From NCBI GenBank assembly GCA_946186375.1, contig CAMHMZ010000011.1:1-59508 (forward strand): a stretch of DNA of 59,508 nucleotides. Direction: 5' to 3'. This stretch comes from an uncultured Clostridia bacterium. GTDB lineage: Bacteria > Bacillota > Clostridia > Oscillospirales > Oscillospiraceae. Positions 1-6,688 of this stretch are shown piece after piece. The notes beneath the pieces are model-generated. The model searched no databases. It was not told the origin of the DNA and saw only the letters and a program-made list of their open reading frames with translations. The position numbers were made by a program, and so were the translations under genes. The first letter of the stretch is position 1; the number at the start of each line of letters is the position of its first letter.

Positions 1-1
1 T

Positions 2-40
2 GGGTTAATTCGCAAAAATGGGTTAATTTAGGGGTTAAAT
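2..40. repeat. Three short direct repeats (GGGTTAAWT) upstream of parB
   Basis: The nonamer GGGTTAATT occurs at 2-10 and again at 20-28, and GGGTTAAAT at 32-40. Clustered short repeats beside a partition gene can be protein-binding sites (iterons or centromere-like sites), but three copies at unequal spacing (18 and 12 bases) are weak evidence. The window edge cuts the array, so more copies may lie upstream. From here to the ParB start no gene is supported; the stretch holds these repeats, a palindrome and a terminator. Confidence 0.35.
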
Positions 41-54
41 GAGGGAGCCAAAGA

Positions 55-68
55 AGTCGATTTCGACT
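55..68. promoter_or_regulatory. Palindrome AGTCGA-TT-TCGACT, possible ParB/regulator site
   Basis: A perfect 6-bp inverted repeat with a 2-base centre lies about 180 bases before the ParB-like gene. parS sites are palindromes of about 14-16 bp, so its size and position fit, but the sequence is not the canonical Bacillus parS. No long T-run follows, so a terminator is unlikely. Whether the neighbouring ParB binds it is inference. Confidence 0.3.
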
Positions 69-194
69 ACTTTTGAAGCCCGCCCGTCAAGGCTCATTTT
101 CACCGTCCAAAAGGCAGGTTGAGACACCCTTTCAAGCATTGTGGTTTGTCCTGATTTGTCTGAATTTGACCAAATGTAATTCGGGTTATACCGG

Positions 195-226
195 CGCTCA
201 GCACCAGTCCGTGCTGGGCGTTTTTT
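195..226 (+). terminator. Rho-independent terminator or attenuator before parB
   Basis: Arms CGCTCAGCAC (195-204) and GTGCTGGGCG (211-220) pair over 10 bp, with one U-G wobble on the plus-strand RNA, and are followed by six T. It ends an upstream transcript or attenuates readthrough into the ParB gene, whose ribosome site starts only about 8 bases later. Confidence 0.75.
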
Positions 227-247
227 GCGTCAAAGGAGGATATGGAT

Positions 248-1114
248 ATGACCACTAAAAAAGAAACCGTGATGAACATCGCATTAGAAAAGCTTGTCCC
301 ATTCCGGGATCATCCTTTCCAGGTGCGAGACGATGAGCAGATGCAAATGATAACCGAGAGCATCAGAAGTGTCGGTGTCCTTGTACCAGCCATCGCGCGA
401 CCGCTGGAGGACGGATCATTCGAGCTGATTTCAGGCCATAGGCGTAAGCACGCCTGCGAGGTGGCCGGACTATCAACCCTTCCCGTTATCGTCCGTGATG
501 TAGACCAGGACACAGCTACCGTCATGATGGTTGATAGCAACTTTCAAAGGGAGGAGATTCTCCCCAGCGAGAGAGCAAAGGCCTACAAAATGAAGTTGGA
601 GGCAATCAAGCGGCAGGGCGCGCGTACCGATCTAACTTCTGACCAAGTTGGACAGAAGTCGGAACGCAAGTCTTCCCGCGACCTTATCGCAGAGAATAGT
701 CCCGACAGCTCTTCTCAAATCCAGCGCTATCTCCGGCTGAATGAACTGAATCCGGAATTGCTTCAAATGGTCGACAATGGCAAGATCGCCCTAACGCCGG
801 CAGCAGAACTCTCCTTCCTTTCAAAAGAGGAACAGTCGCTTTTGCTTCTTACGATTGAAAGTGAGCAAGCCACGCCGTCCCTTTCCCAGGCTCAACGAAT
901 GAAGAAGCTTTCCCGGCAGGGCGAACTTACGGAAGACGAAATCCTGGATATCATGTTGGAGCAGAAGAAGCCGGAATGCTGGAACCTATCACTCCCTATG
1001 AACAAGATCACGAAATACTTCCCGGAGTCATATACCCCGCAGAAGATGGAAGAGACCATCATCAAGCTGTTGGAAGCATGGATGCGGCATCGGGTGAATC
1101 AGAAAGGACGGTGA
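248..1114 (+). CDS. ParB/RepB/Spo0J-family protein
   Basis: A 288-residue ParB-like DNA-binding protein. The N-terminal ParB/sulfiredoxin-like domain (about residues 10-105) carries the conserved box GHRRKHA and a ParB-type segment ending SNFQREEI, which in this superfamily binds CTP or nucleotide. A helix-turn-helix-like region follows (about 150-215). I chose ATG 248 because the AGGAGG at 234-239 sits 8 bases before it; the in-frame ATG at 242 is only 2 bases away. In ICEs of this kind such proteins serve partition of the excised circle or regulate the transfer genes. It is the first gene of the backbone here and overlaps the reading frame of the next small membrane protein. No parA lies in the window. 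The family is secure; partition versus regulation is not. Confidence 0.85.
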   Translation: MTTKKETVMNIALEKLVPFRDHPFQVRDDEQMQMITESIRSVGVLVPAIARPLEDGSFELISGHRRKHACEVAGLSTLPVIVRDVDQDTATVMMVDSNFQREEILPSERAKAYKMKLEAIKRQGARTDLTSDQVGQKSERKSSRDLIAENSPDSSSQIQRYLRLNELNPELLQMVDNGKIALTPAAELSFLSKEEQSLLLLTIESEQATPSLSQAQRMKKLSRQGELTEDEILDIMLEQKKPECWNLSLPMNKITKYFPESYTPQKMEETIIKLLEAWMRHRVNQKGR

Positions 1115-1119
1115 ACACA

Positions 1120-1422
1120 ATGAAACGTATAGGCATTTTTCTCCGAAAGGTCATCCTCCCGCTTCTCTTGGCTGGGTTGCTTCTCCTTCTTTTCAAGCCG
1201 GTCTATATGGAGAATGGCACGATTAACTATCTGTTACTCTGGATCTGCGTCGGCGTTCCATTCGGAATCCATAAGATGTTTCTCTGGCTTGTACCGCATA
1301 AGTTAGATCTTGCTGGCACCATAGGCATCTTTACGCTTGATGTAATAGTCGGCGGTCTCATTGGTGGCTTTGCCCTGGTCTGGCAAGTCATAACCGGCCT
1401 CATTGCCACAATTAAGGGATAA
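1120..1422 (+). CDS. Small multi-pass membrane protein of the ICE backbone
   Basis: A 100-residue hydrophobic protein with about three predicted membrane segments (roughly residues 7-25, 35-55 and 68-95). An in-frame GTG at 1111 overlaps the ParB stop codon (GTGA), so translational coupling from 1111 is an alternative start. I prefer ATG 1120, though the AAGGA upstream is somewhat distant. A terminator follows at 1449-1500, so it closes the ParB transcript. I do not recognise a family; position suggests a role in ICE maintenance or transfer. Confidence 0.6.
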   Translation: MKRIGIFLRKVILPLLLAGLLLLLFKPVYMENGTINYLLLWICVGVPFGIHKMFLWLVPHKLDLAGTIGIFTLDVIVGGLIGGFALVWQVITGLIATIKG

Positions 1423-1448
1423 CCCAACAATTGAATCACAAAGAAAGA

Positions 1449-1500
1449 AGAGCGTTCATTTCTTTCCCCTTCCGGGGATTGAAGTGGACGCTCTTTTTTT
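1449..1500 (+). terminator. Rho-independent terminator after the parB operon
   Basis: Outer arms AGAGCGT (1449-1455) and ACGCTCT (1488-1494) enclose an inner CCCC-TTCC-GGGG hairpin (1466-1477), and a run of T ends at 1500. It separates the ParB unit from the small genes beginning at 1521. Confidence 0.75.
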
Positions 1501-1520
1501 GCGTTTAGGAGGTTTTTGGA

Positions 1521-1661
1521 ATGATCGGAATCATACTTGGCCTTGTCGTCATGCTGGTTGATGCGGTAGTCCTCTGGAGTTGCTGCCATGTAGCTAGCAT
1601 GGCTGACCGTGCCGAGGAGGAATCACTTGAGAGCGGAAAGGAGGAAAGAGAACATGAGTGA
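1521..1661 (+). CDS. 46-residue single-pass membrane peptide
   Basis: Short gene with a good ribosome site (AGGAGG about 8 bases before ATG 1521). The product begins MIGIILGLVVMLVDAVVLWS, a clear membrane helix, followed by two adjacent Cys residues and a Glu-rich polar tail (EEESLESGKEEREHE). Its stop overlaps the start of the next gene by 8 bases, as in a coupled operon. Function unknown; tiny membrane proteins are common between transfer genes of such ICEs. Confidence 0.6.
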   Translation: MIGIILGLVVMLVDAVVLWSCCHVASMADRAEEESLESGKEEREHE

Positions 1662-1866
1662 TATCCAGTACTCGCCGGATAAACCCAAAGACTGCAAATA
1701 CTGCTTCTGGTATTACAAGCGCAAGGGCTGCACCTACGGAGACCACTGTTATTACGAGATCAAGCCCAAAGAAAAGGAAAGTCCCTGCGATGGCTGTCCC
1801 TACGGCGTTTCCAGCCCCTGCATTGGCTACTGCATGAAGGAGTTGCTTGGCCATGCAAAAGTGTGA
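1654..1866 (+). CDS. Small cysteine-rich protein (probable metal-binding)
   Basis: A 70-residue protein with nine Cys, many in CxxC-like spacing (CKYC, CDGC and a CIGYC near the end). Start ATG 1654 is set by AAGGAGG at 1638-1644; a longer frame from 1609 lacks a site. The Cys pattern suggests zinc or another structural metal. It overlaps the 46-residue gene upstream and precedes the 226-residue unknown. No known function can be assigned. Confidence 0.65.
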   Translation: MSDIQYSPDKPKDCKYCFWYYKRKGCTYGDHCYYEIKPKEKESPCDGCPYGVSSPCIGYCMKELLGHAKV

Positions 1867-1936
1867 AGAACATATGGCAAAACCCTCAGTAAACGAGCAG
1901 TAATTCAATATCAAAAAACAAAAAAGGAGTGTTATT

Positions 1937-2617
1937 ATGAACAAAAAACTTATTCCCCTGATTGGAATCGGTGCGCTTGCCGGTTCTGCTGCCTGCCTTC
2001 TGGCCAAGAAGCTGCGTATGAAAAAGAAAGCGTCATGGGATATCGACTTTGAGGATGACGAGATCCTCGCAGACGAGTTCTGCATCGACGATGAACCGGT
2101 TCGCCCCGGATATATCTTCGAGTCCGATCTGCATGACGCGTTGATGAGCCTTTTCCGTGCATACAGCGACTGGGAGATTATGGGGTGCGGTGTCTTCCAC
2201 AACTGCACCGCTGATGATCTCAGAGAGTACTGGGCAGACTTGATGACCGCTCTGCTTCTGCCCGTTCTCAATGATGGGTGGGAGACGAGTCCGCGGCTGG
2301 AGGCATACGGAGATAAAACCAAGGCACTTGTGGAGCACCACGGCGACCTGTTCACCGAGCCCGCATTTATCCTGGTAAATGACCTGGTTGATTATATCGA
2401 TGACCCTTCCTGGTCGGTCGAGCATAACGTACAGCTCTGGATCACCGATTCCGGTTATCTTGCATTCGTTCACATGTTCGGTGTCTTGAATGGATCGGAA
2501 TATGTCGGCTACTACGATTTCGACTATAGTGTCAATGAGTTCAGTAGAATCCCTTGGCGCTTCGAGAAACTGCTTTCCAAGCTCTTCCGGCTGGTCGAGA
2601 ACCGTCATGCATGGTGA
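1937..2617 (+). CDS. Hypothetical protein with N-terminal membrane anchor
   Basis: A 226-residue protein. Residues 5-24 form a hydrophobic helix followed by a Lys/Arg-rich stretch (KKLRMKKKAS), so it is probably anchored with its body in the cytoplasm. The rest is acidic and rich in aromatic residues, with no motif I recognise. The AAGGAGTG upstream supports ATG 1937. It lies in the leader portion of the transfer operon and is followed by a weak terminator-like hairpin. Function unknown. Confidence 0.6.
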   Translation: MNKKLIPLIGIGALAGSAACLLAKKLRMKKKASWDIDFEDDEILADEFCIDDEPVRPGYIFESDLHDALMSLFRAYSDWEIMGCGVFHNCTADDLREYWADLMTALLLPVLNDGWETSPRLEAYGDKTKALVEHHGDLFTEPAFILVNDLVDYIDDPSWSVEHNVQLWITDSGYLAFVHMFGVLNGSEYVGYYDFDYSVNEFSRIPWRFEKLLSKLFRLVENRHAW

Positions 2618-2640
2618 ACTATGAAAAGAATATGGTTGCC

Positions 2641-2673
2641 GCAGCGGGTGATCCCACCTTAGCTGCATTTTTT
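2641..2673 (+). terminator. Possible terminator between the leader genes and pcfB
   Basis: GCAGC (2641-2645) pairs with GCTGC (2662-2666), with GGG-TGAT-CCC inside, then six T. The stem is short, so termination may be partial. Confidence 0.4.
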
Positions 2674-2704
2674 ATGCCCATTTTTCAACGGAAGGAGGAA
2701 CACT

Positions 2705-3205
2705 ATGCAGGATGAAGTCAACAGTAAAGTCGTTGCGCTCTCGATTCGTCTAGGCACGGCAACAGCAAAGATGACCGCACATGTGCTGAGACAGGCGATG
2801 CAGAAATATCTTGCCGAGAAGCAGAAGCCGAAAACAAAGATGGTCGATCATACCAAGCACGGGAAACAGACGGTTGGTCAGCTCATGGAGAAAAATACCG
2901 AGCTTACCAATATTGAAATTACTGATCAGAACATCAAGTCCTTTGAGCGCGTGGCGAAGAAGTACAACATCGACTTTGCTCTGAAGAAAGATAAGGCGGC
3001 TGATCCACCTCGATATGTGGTCTTTTTCAAAGCGCGCGATGCCAATGTAATGGATGTAGCCTTCAAAGAATTCATGAACCAATCACTCGTGAAATTCAAA
3101 AAGCCTTCAATCCGGCAGAAGCTTACCCGTAATCAAGCGGTCGTTCAAAACCATGAGAAGGAGCGCGTTAAGGAGAAGTCAAAGGATCGGGGGCAGCAGC
3201 TTTGA
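2705..3205 (+). CDS. pcfB: PcfB-family protein (DUF3801)
   Basis: A 166-residue soluble protein matching the PcfB/DUF3801 family by its length, its N-terminal helical segment (residues 12-38), a central region with a DFALKKDK-like segment, and a basic C-terminus (KPSIRQKL). In the enterococcal pCF10 system PcfB works with the coupling protein PcfC and recruits the relaxosome to the secretion channel. The next gene is the VirD4/PcfC homologue and the two overlap by 4 bases, which supports the same partnership here. Start ATG 2705 has GGAGGA upstream. The family call is from memory of its pattern and its invariant neighbour. Confidence 0.75.
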   Translation: MQDEVNSKVVALSIRLGTATAKMTAHVLRQAMQKYLAEKQKPKTKMVDHTKHGKQTVGQLMEKNTELTNIEITDQNIKSFERVAKKYNIDFALKKDKAADPPRYVVFFKARDANVMDVAFKEFMNQSLVKFKKPSIRQKLTRNQAVVQNHEKERVKEKSKDRGQQL

Positions 3206-4977
3206 GGGACAGCATCAAAAGGCATTTGATCCTCAGCATTCCGTATCTCATTGTTTGGTATCTCGTCGATAAAATTGGCTGGCTGTACCGGGTGGCAGAG
3301 GGAACCATGGCCGGGGAAAAGCTGCTGTTTGTATTCTCCAACTTCCAGGCTGCATTTCAAAACCATTTTCCGAGTTTCCATCCCCAAGATTTTCTTGTGG
3401 GTGTAGCTGGTGCACTTGTTGCCCGTGGCCTTATCTACATGAAGCAACAGGATGCCAAGAAATTCCGTCAAGGCGTAGAATACGGCTCTGCACGGTGGGG
3501 AACGGCAGCGGATATCAAGCCATACGTCGATGAGGACCCGGATAACAACATCATTTTATCTCAGACGGAGCGGCTGACTATGAGCAGCCGCCCAAAGAAT
3601 CCCAAGTATGCCCGGAATAAAAATATCCTTGTTATCGGTGGCAGCGGCAGCGGTAAAACCCGGTTTTTCATAAAGCCGTCCCTGCTCCAACGGCATAGCT
3701 CATATGTCGTAACTGATCCGAAAGGGACGCTTCTTGTCGAATGCGGTCGAATGTTGGAGCGCGGAGGATATGCCATACGCTCTCTAAATACGATCAATTT
3801 CAAAAAGAGTATGCACTACAACCCTTTCGTGTACATCAGATCGGAGAAGGATATTCTGAAGCTGGCCAACACGATTATTGCCAATACCAAGGGCGAAGGT
3901 GAAAAATCCGGCGAAGACTTTTGGGTGAAAGCGGAACGCCTGTACTATCAGGCCTTGATAGGCTTGATATGGTATGAAGCTCCTGACGAGGAAATGAACT
4001 TCGGAACGCTCCTGGAGCTTATCAATGCTTCCGAGGCGCGGGAGGACGATGAGAACTTCAAGAATGCTGTGGACTATCTCTTTGAAGAGCTGGAAGCGAA
4101 AGATCCAGACCATTTTGCCGTGCGTCAATACAAAAAATACAAGCTGGCGGCCGGAAAGACAGCCAAATCTATCTTGATTTCCTGCGGCGCGCGGCTCGCC
4201 CCATTCGATATCCGAGAATTGCGAGAGCTGATGAGCTATGACGAGCTGGAACTGGACACCCTTGGTGACCGGAAGACAGCTCTATTTGTTATCATCAGTG
4301 ACACGGATGACACCTTCAATTTCGTCGTTAGCATCATGTACACTCAGCTTTTCAACCTGCTGTGTGACAAGGCAGACGATGAGTATGGCGGGCATTTGCC
4401 CGTTCATGTCCGGTGTCTTCTGGACGAATTTGCGAACATTGGCCAAATCCCCAAGTTCGACAAACTGATTGCCACAATCCGTTCTCGTGAGATCTCGGCA
4501 TCCATAGTCTTGCAGTCCCAAAGTCAGCTCAAGGCGCTCTACAAAGACAGCGCCGATACCATCGTGGGCAACTGCGATACTACGATCTTTTTGGGCGGGA
4601 AAGAAAGCTCGACCCTTAAAGAAATGTCTGAAATGCTTGGCAAAGAGACCATTGATCTGTTCAACACATCCGACACGCGAGGTACAAGCCGTAGTTACGG
4701 CATTAACTATCAGAAGACGGGAAAAGACCTAATGACGAAGGATGAATTGGCGGTCATGGACGGAGGTAAGTGCATTGTGCAGGTGCGCGGTGTGAGGCCT
4801 TTCCTCAGTGACAAGTATGATATCACCAAGCACAAGCGCTACCACCTGCTTTCAGACTACAATCCCAAATTGGCTTTCGATATCGAAAGATACATGAGCC
4901 ATCGGCTTGTTTTGAAGAAAGACGAGCCAGTAGAAGTCCATGAGATCACTCTCACGGCAGAAGAAACAATCGAATAA
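3202..4977 (+). CDS. virD4: VirD4/TraG-type coupling ATPase
   Basis: A 591-residue type IV coupling protein that links substrate DNA to the conjugation channel at the membrane. Two N-terminal hydrophobic segments (about residues 7-27 and 53-75) anchor it. Walker A GGSGSGKT lies near residue 147, Walker B LLDEFANIG has its Asp at residue 408, and the QSQSQL segment after it is typical of TraG/VirD4. The start is a TTG overlapping the pcfB stop, so it depends on translational coupling. Normal length for the PcfC/TcpA-like group of Tn1549-type ICEs. A strong terminator follows. Confidence 0.93.
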   Translation: MRDSIKRHLILSIPYLIVWYLVDKIGWLYRVAEGTMAGEKLLFVFSNFQAAFQNHFPSFHPQDFLVGVAGALVARGLIYMKQQDAKKFRQGVEYGSARWGTAADIKPYVDEDPDNNIILSQTERLTMSSRPKNPKYARNKNILVIGGSGSGKTRFFIKPSLLQRHSSYVVTDPKGTLLVECGRMLERGGYAIRSLNTINFKKSMHYNPFVYIRSEKDILKLANTIIANTKGEGEKSGEDFWVKAERLYYQALIGLIWYEAPDEEMNFGTLLELINASEAREDDENFKNAVDYLFEELEAKDPDHFAVRQYKKYKLAAGKTAKSILISCGARLAPFDIRELRELMSYDELELDTLGDRKTALFVIISDTDDTFNFVVSIMYTQLFNLLCDKADDEYGGHLPVHVRCLLDEFANIGQIPKFDKLIATIRSREISASIVLQSQSQLKALYKDSADTIVGNCDTTIFLGGKESSTLKEMSEMLGKETIDLFNTSDTRGTSRSYGINYQKTGKDLMTKDELAVMDGGKCIVQVRGVRPFLSDKYDITKHKRYHLLSDYNPKLAFDIERYMSHRLVLKKDEPVEVHEITLTAEETIE

Positions 4978-4989
4978 GGAAAGACGATA

Positions 4990-5031
4990 GCGGGGAGTTC
5001 AGCATAAAAAGCTGAACTCCCCGCTTTTTTT
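4990..5031 (+). terminator. Strong terminator/attenuator after virD4
   Basis: Perfect 14-bp stem GCGGGGAGTTCAGC (4990-5003) with its complement (5011-5024), 7-base loop, then seven T. The next transfer gene begins only 35 bases later, so it may act as a partial attenuator setting VirD4 apart from the channel genes. Confidence 0.85.
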
Positions 5032-5065
5032 GTTTTTCCGGAAATTTTGAAGGAGGAATTGAATT

Positions 5066-5281
5066 ATGGAATTTTTTGCATCTGCAGTTGGTGTGCTCCA
5101 GACGCTCGTTGTTGCGCTCGGAGCTGGCCTGGGTATCTGGGGTGTAATCAACCTCATGGAGGGCTATGGCAATGACAATCCGGGCGCAAAGAGCCAGGGC
5201 ATGAAGCAGCTCATGGCCGGTGGCGGTGTTGCGCTCATCGGCACGACCCTCGTTCCCCTGCTGGCCAATCTGTTTGGCTAA
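5066..5281 (+). CDS. Maff2-family small membrane protein
   Basis: A 71-residue protein with two membrane helices (residues 4-28 and 48-70) separated by a short polar loop (EGYGNDNPGAKSQG). This is the typical form of the Maff2 family found between VirD4 and the VirB6-like gene in Tn1549-like ICEs. It resembles VirB2-type pilin-like channel subunits in size and topology, but that role is inference. GAAGGAGG upstream supports ATG 5066. Confidence 0.85.
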   Translation: MEFFASAVGVLQTLVVALGAGLGIWGVINLMEGYGNDNPGAKSQGMKQLMAGGGVALIGTTLVPLLANLFG

Positions 5282-5350
5282 GCGGAAACTTTGGCGGCGG
5301 CCTCCCTTTGAGGCCGTCTGCCGAACCTAAGACAAAGGAGGAAGTTGTGA

Positions 5351-6220
5351 TTGTTTGATCTCTTCGAGAAGATCGATGAGGCGATCCGTGAGCTACTCAC
5401 GAATTTCATATCGAGCAATCTCACGACCATGTTCACCGATGTCAACACAAAGACCGGCACGATTGCTTCGGAAGTCGGACAGACACCGCAAGGCTGGAAC
5501 GGCAGTATCTTCTCAATGATCGAAAGCCTTTCCAGCACAGTGATTGTACCGATTGCCGGTCTGATTATCACCTTCGTTCTCTGCTACGAGTTAATCACGA
5601 TGATCACAGAGAGAAACAACATGCACGATATGGGCACTTGGATGTTCTTCAAGTGGTTTTTCAAGTCGTTTGTTGCGGTTTTTCTTGTGACTCATACCTT
5701 CGATATCGTCATGGCGATCTTCGATGTTGGTCAGCACCTTGTAGCAGCGGCAGCGGGTGTCATCGGCGCAAACACATCTATCGACATAGCCTCTACAATC
5801 GCGGACTTCGATACCGCAATGGAATCTATGGAGCTGGGTGAGCTTTTGCAGTTGGCATTGGAAACGATGCTTATCAGCATGGGCATGAAGATCATCTCGA
5901 TCCTCATCACAGTCGTCCTCTACGGACGCATGATCGAAATCTACCTTTATACCTCCGTCGCCCCGGTTCCGTTTGCGACAATGGCAAACCGTGAATGGGG
6001 CCAGATCGGAAACAACTATGCGAGAGGGCTCTTGGCCTTGGGCTTTCAGGGCTTCTTCATCATGGTGATCGTCGGCATTTACTGTGTTCTTGTCAATTCA
6101 ATGACCATAGCAAATGACATTCATTCGGCGCTGTTTTCCATTGCCGCCTATACGGTCATCCTGTGCTTTGCCCTCTTCAAAACCAGCTCAGTCAGCAAGT
6201 CAATCTTCAATGCTCACTGA
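5351..6220 (+). CDS. VirB6/TrbL-like channel membrane protein
   Basis: A 289-residue polytopic protein with about six membrane segments (near residues 65-85, 100-120, 165-195, 205-220, 225-250 and 255-275). It is the expected inner-membrane channel component of the type IV system, between Maff2 and PrgI as in related ICEs. The start is TTG 5351, about 9 bases after AGGAGG; the nearby GTG runs straight into a stop. VirB6-like is a functional label based on order and topology; sequence similarity to VirB6 is usually weak in this group. Confidence 0.8.
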   Translation: MFDLFEKIDEAIRELLTNFISSNLTTMFTDVNTKTGTIASEVGQTPQGWNGSIFSMIESLSSTVIVPIAGLIITFVLCYELITMITERNNMHDMGTWMFFKWFFKSFVAVFLVTHTFDIVMAIFDVGQHLVAAAAGVIGANTSIDIASTIADFDTAMESMELGELLQLALETMLISMGMKIISILITVVLYGRMIEIYLYTSVAPVPFATMANREWGQIGNNYARGLLALGFQGFFIMVIVGIYCVLVNSMTIANDIHSALFSIAAYTVILCFALFKTSSVSKSIFNAH

Positions 6221-6256
6221 TGCTGCGGCCATCACGAGTAGAAAGGAGTGGTACGA

Positions 6257-6688
6257 ATGGCCTACGTTCAGGTTCCAAAAGACCTGACGAGAGTAAAAAC
6301 GAAGGTGATGTTCAATCTGACAAAGCGCCAGTTGATCTGTTTCAGCTTGGCCGGGCTTGTGGGGATTCCGTTCTATCTCCTCACACGCCATGCGCTCGGA
6401 TCTACCTTGTCCGCGTGCATGATGATCGTCCTCGTCCTCCCGTTCTTCTTGTTTGCTATGTACGAGAAGGACGGAATGCCTCTGGAAAAGGTGCTTATGA
6501 ACATCATCCGAATGAAGTTCCAGCGTCCTGGTATCCGGCCTTACAAAACGGAGAACTTCTACGCTGCAATCCAAAAAGAAATCTATGAAAAGGAGGGACG
6601 CGGCTTTGAACAGACAGAAAGCAAGAACGCCGGCAAAAAGAAAGCCGGTAATCACAAACGTAAAAACCGAAAGAAAGGACGGTCGTGA
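6257..6688 (+). CDS. PrgI-family membrane protein
   Basis: A 143-residue protein with two close membrane helices (about residues 30-50 and 55-72) and a basic Lys/Arg-rich C-terminus. PrgI-family proteins (VirB3-like position and topology) precede VirB4 in Gram-positive conjugation systems. I chose ATG 6257 over GTG 6248 because AAGGAG ends directly at the GTG and lies 9 bases before the ATG. Its 3' end overlaps the VirB4 gene by about 80 bases. Confidence 0.85.
   Translation: MAYVQVPKDLTRVKTKVMFNLTKRQLICFSLAGLVGIPFYLLTRHALGSTLSACMMIVLVLPFFLFAMYEKDGMPLEKVLMNIIRMKFQRPGIRPYKTENFYAAIQKEIYEKEGRGFEQTESKNAGKKKAGNHKRKNRKKGRS

Noticed and set aside
73..258. 61-residue plus-strand frame before parB
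   Set aside because: It runs through a clear terminator and the parB ribosome site, has no site of its own and no protein-like pattern.
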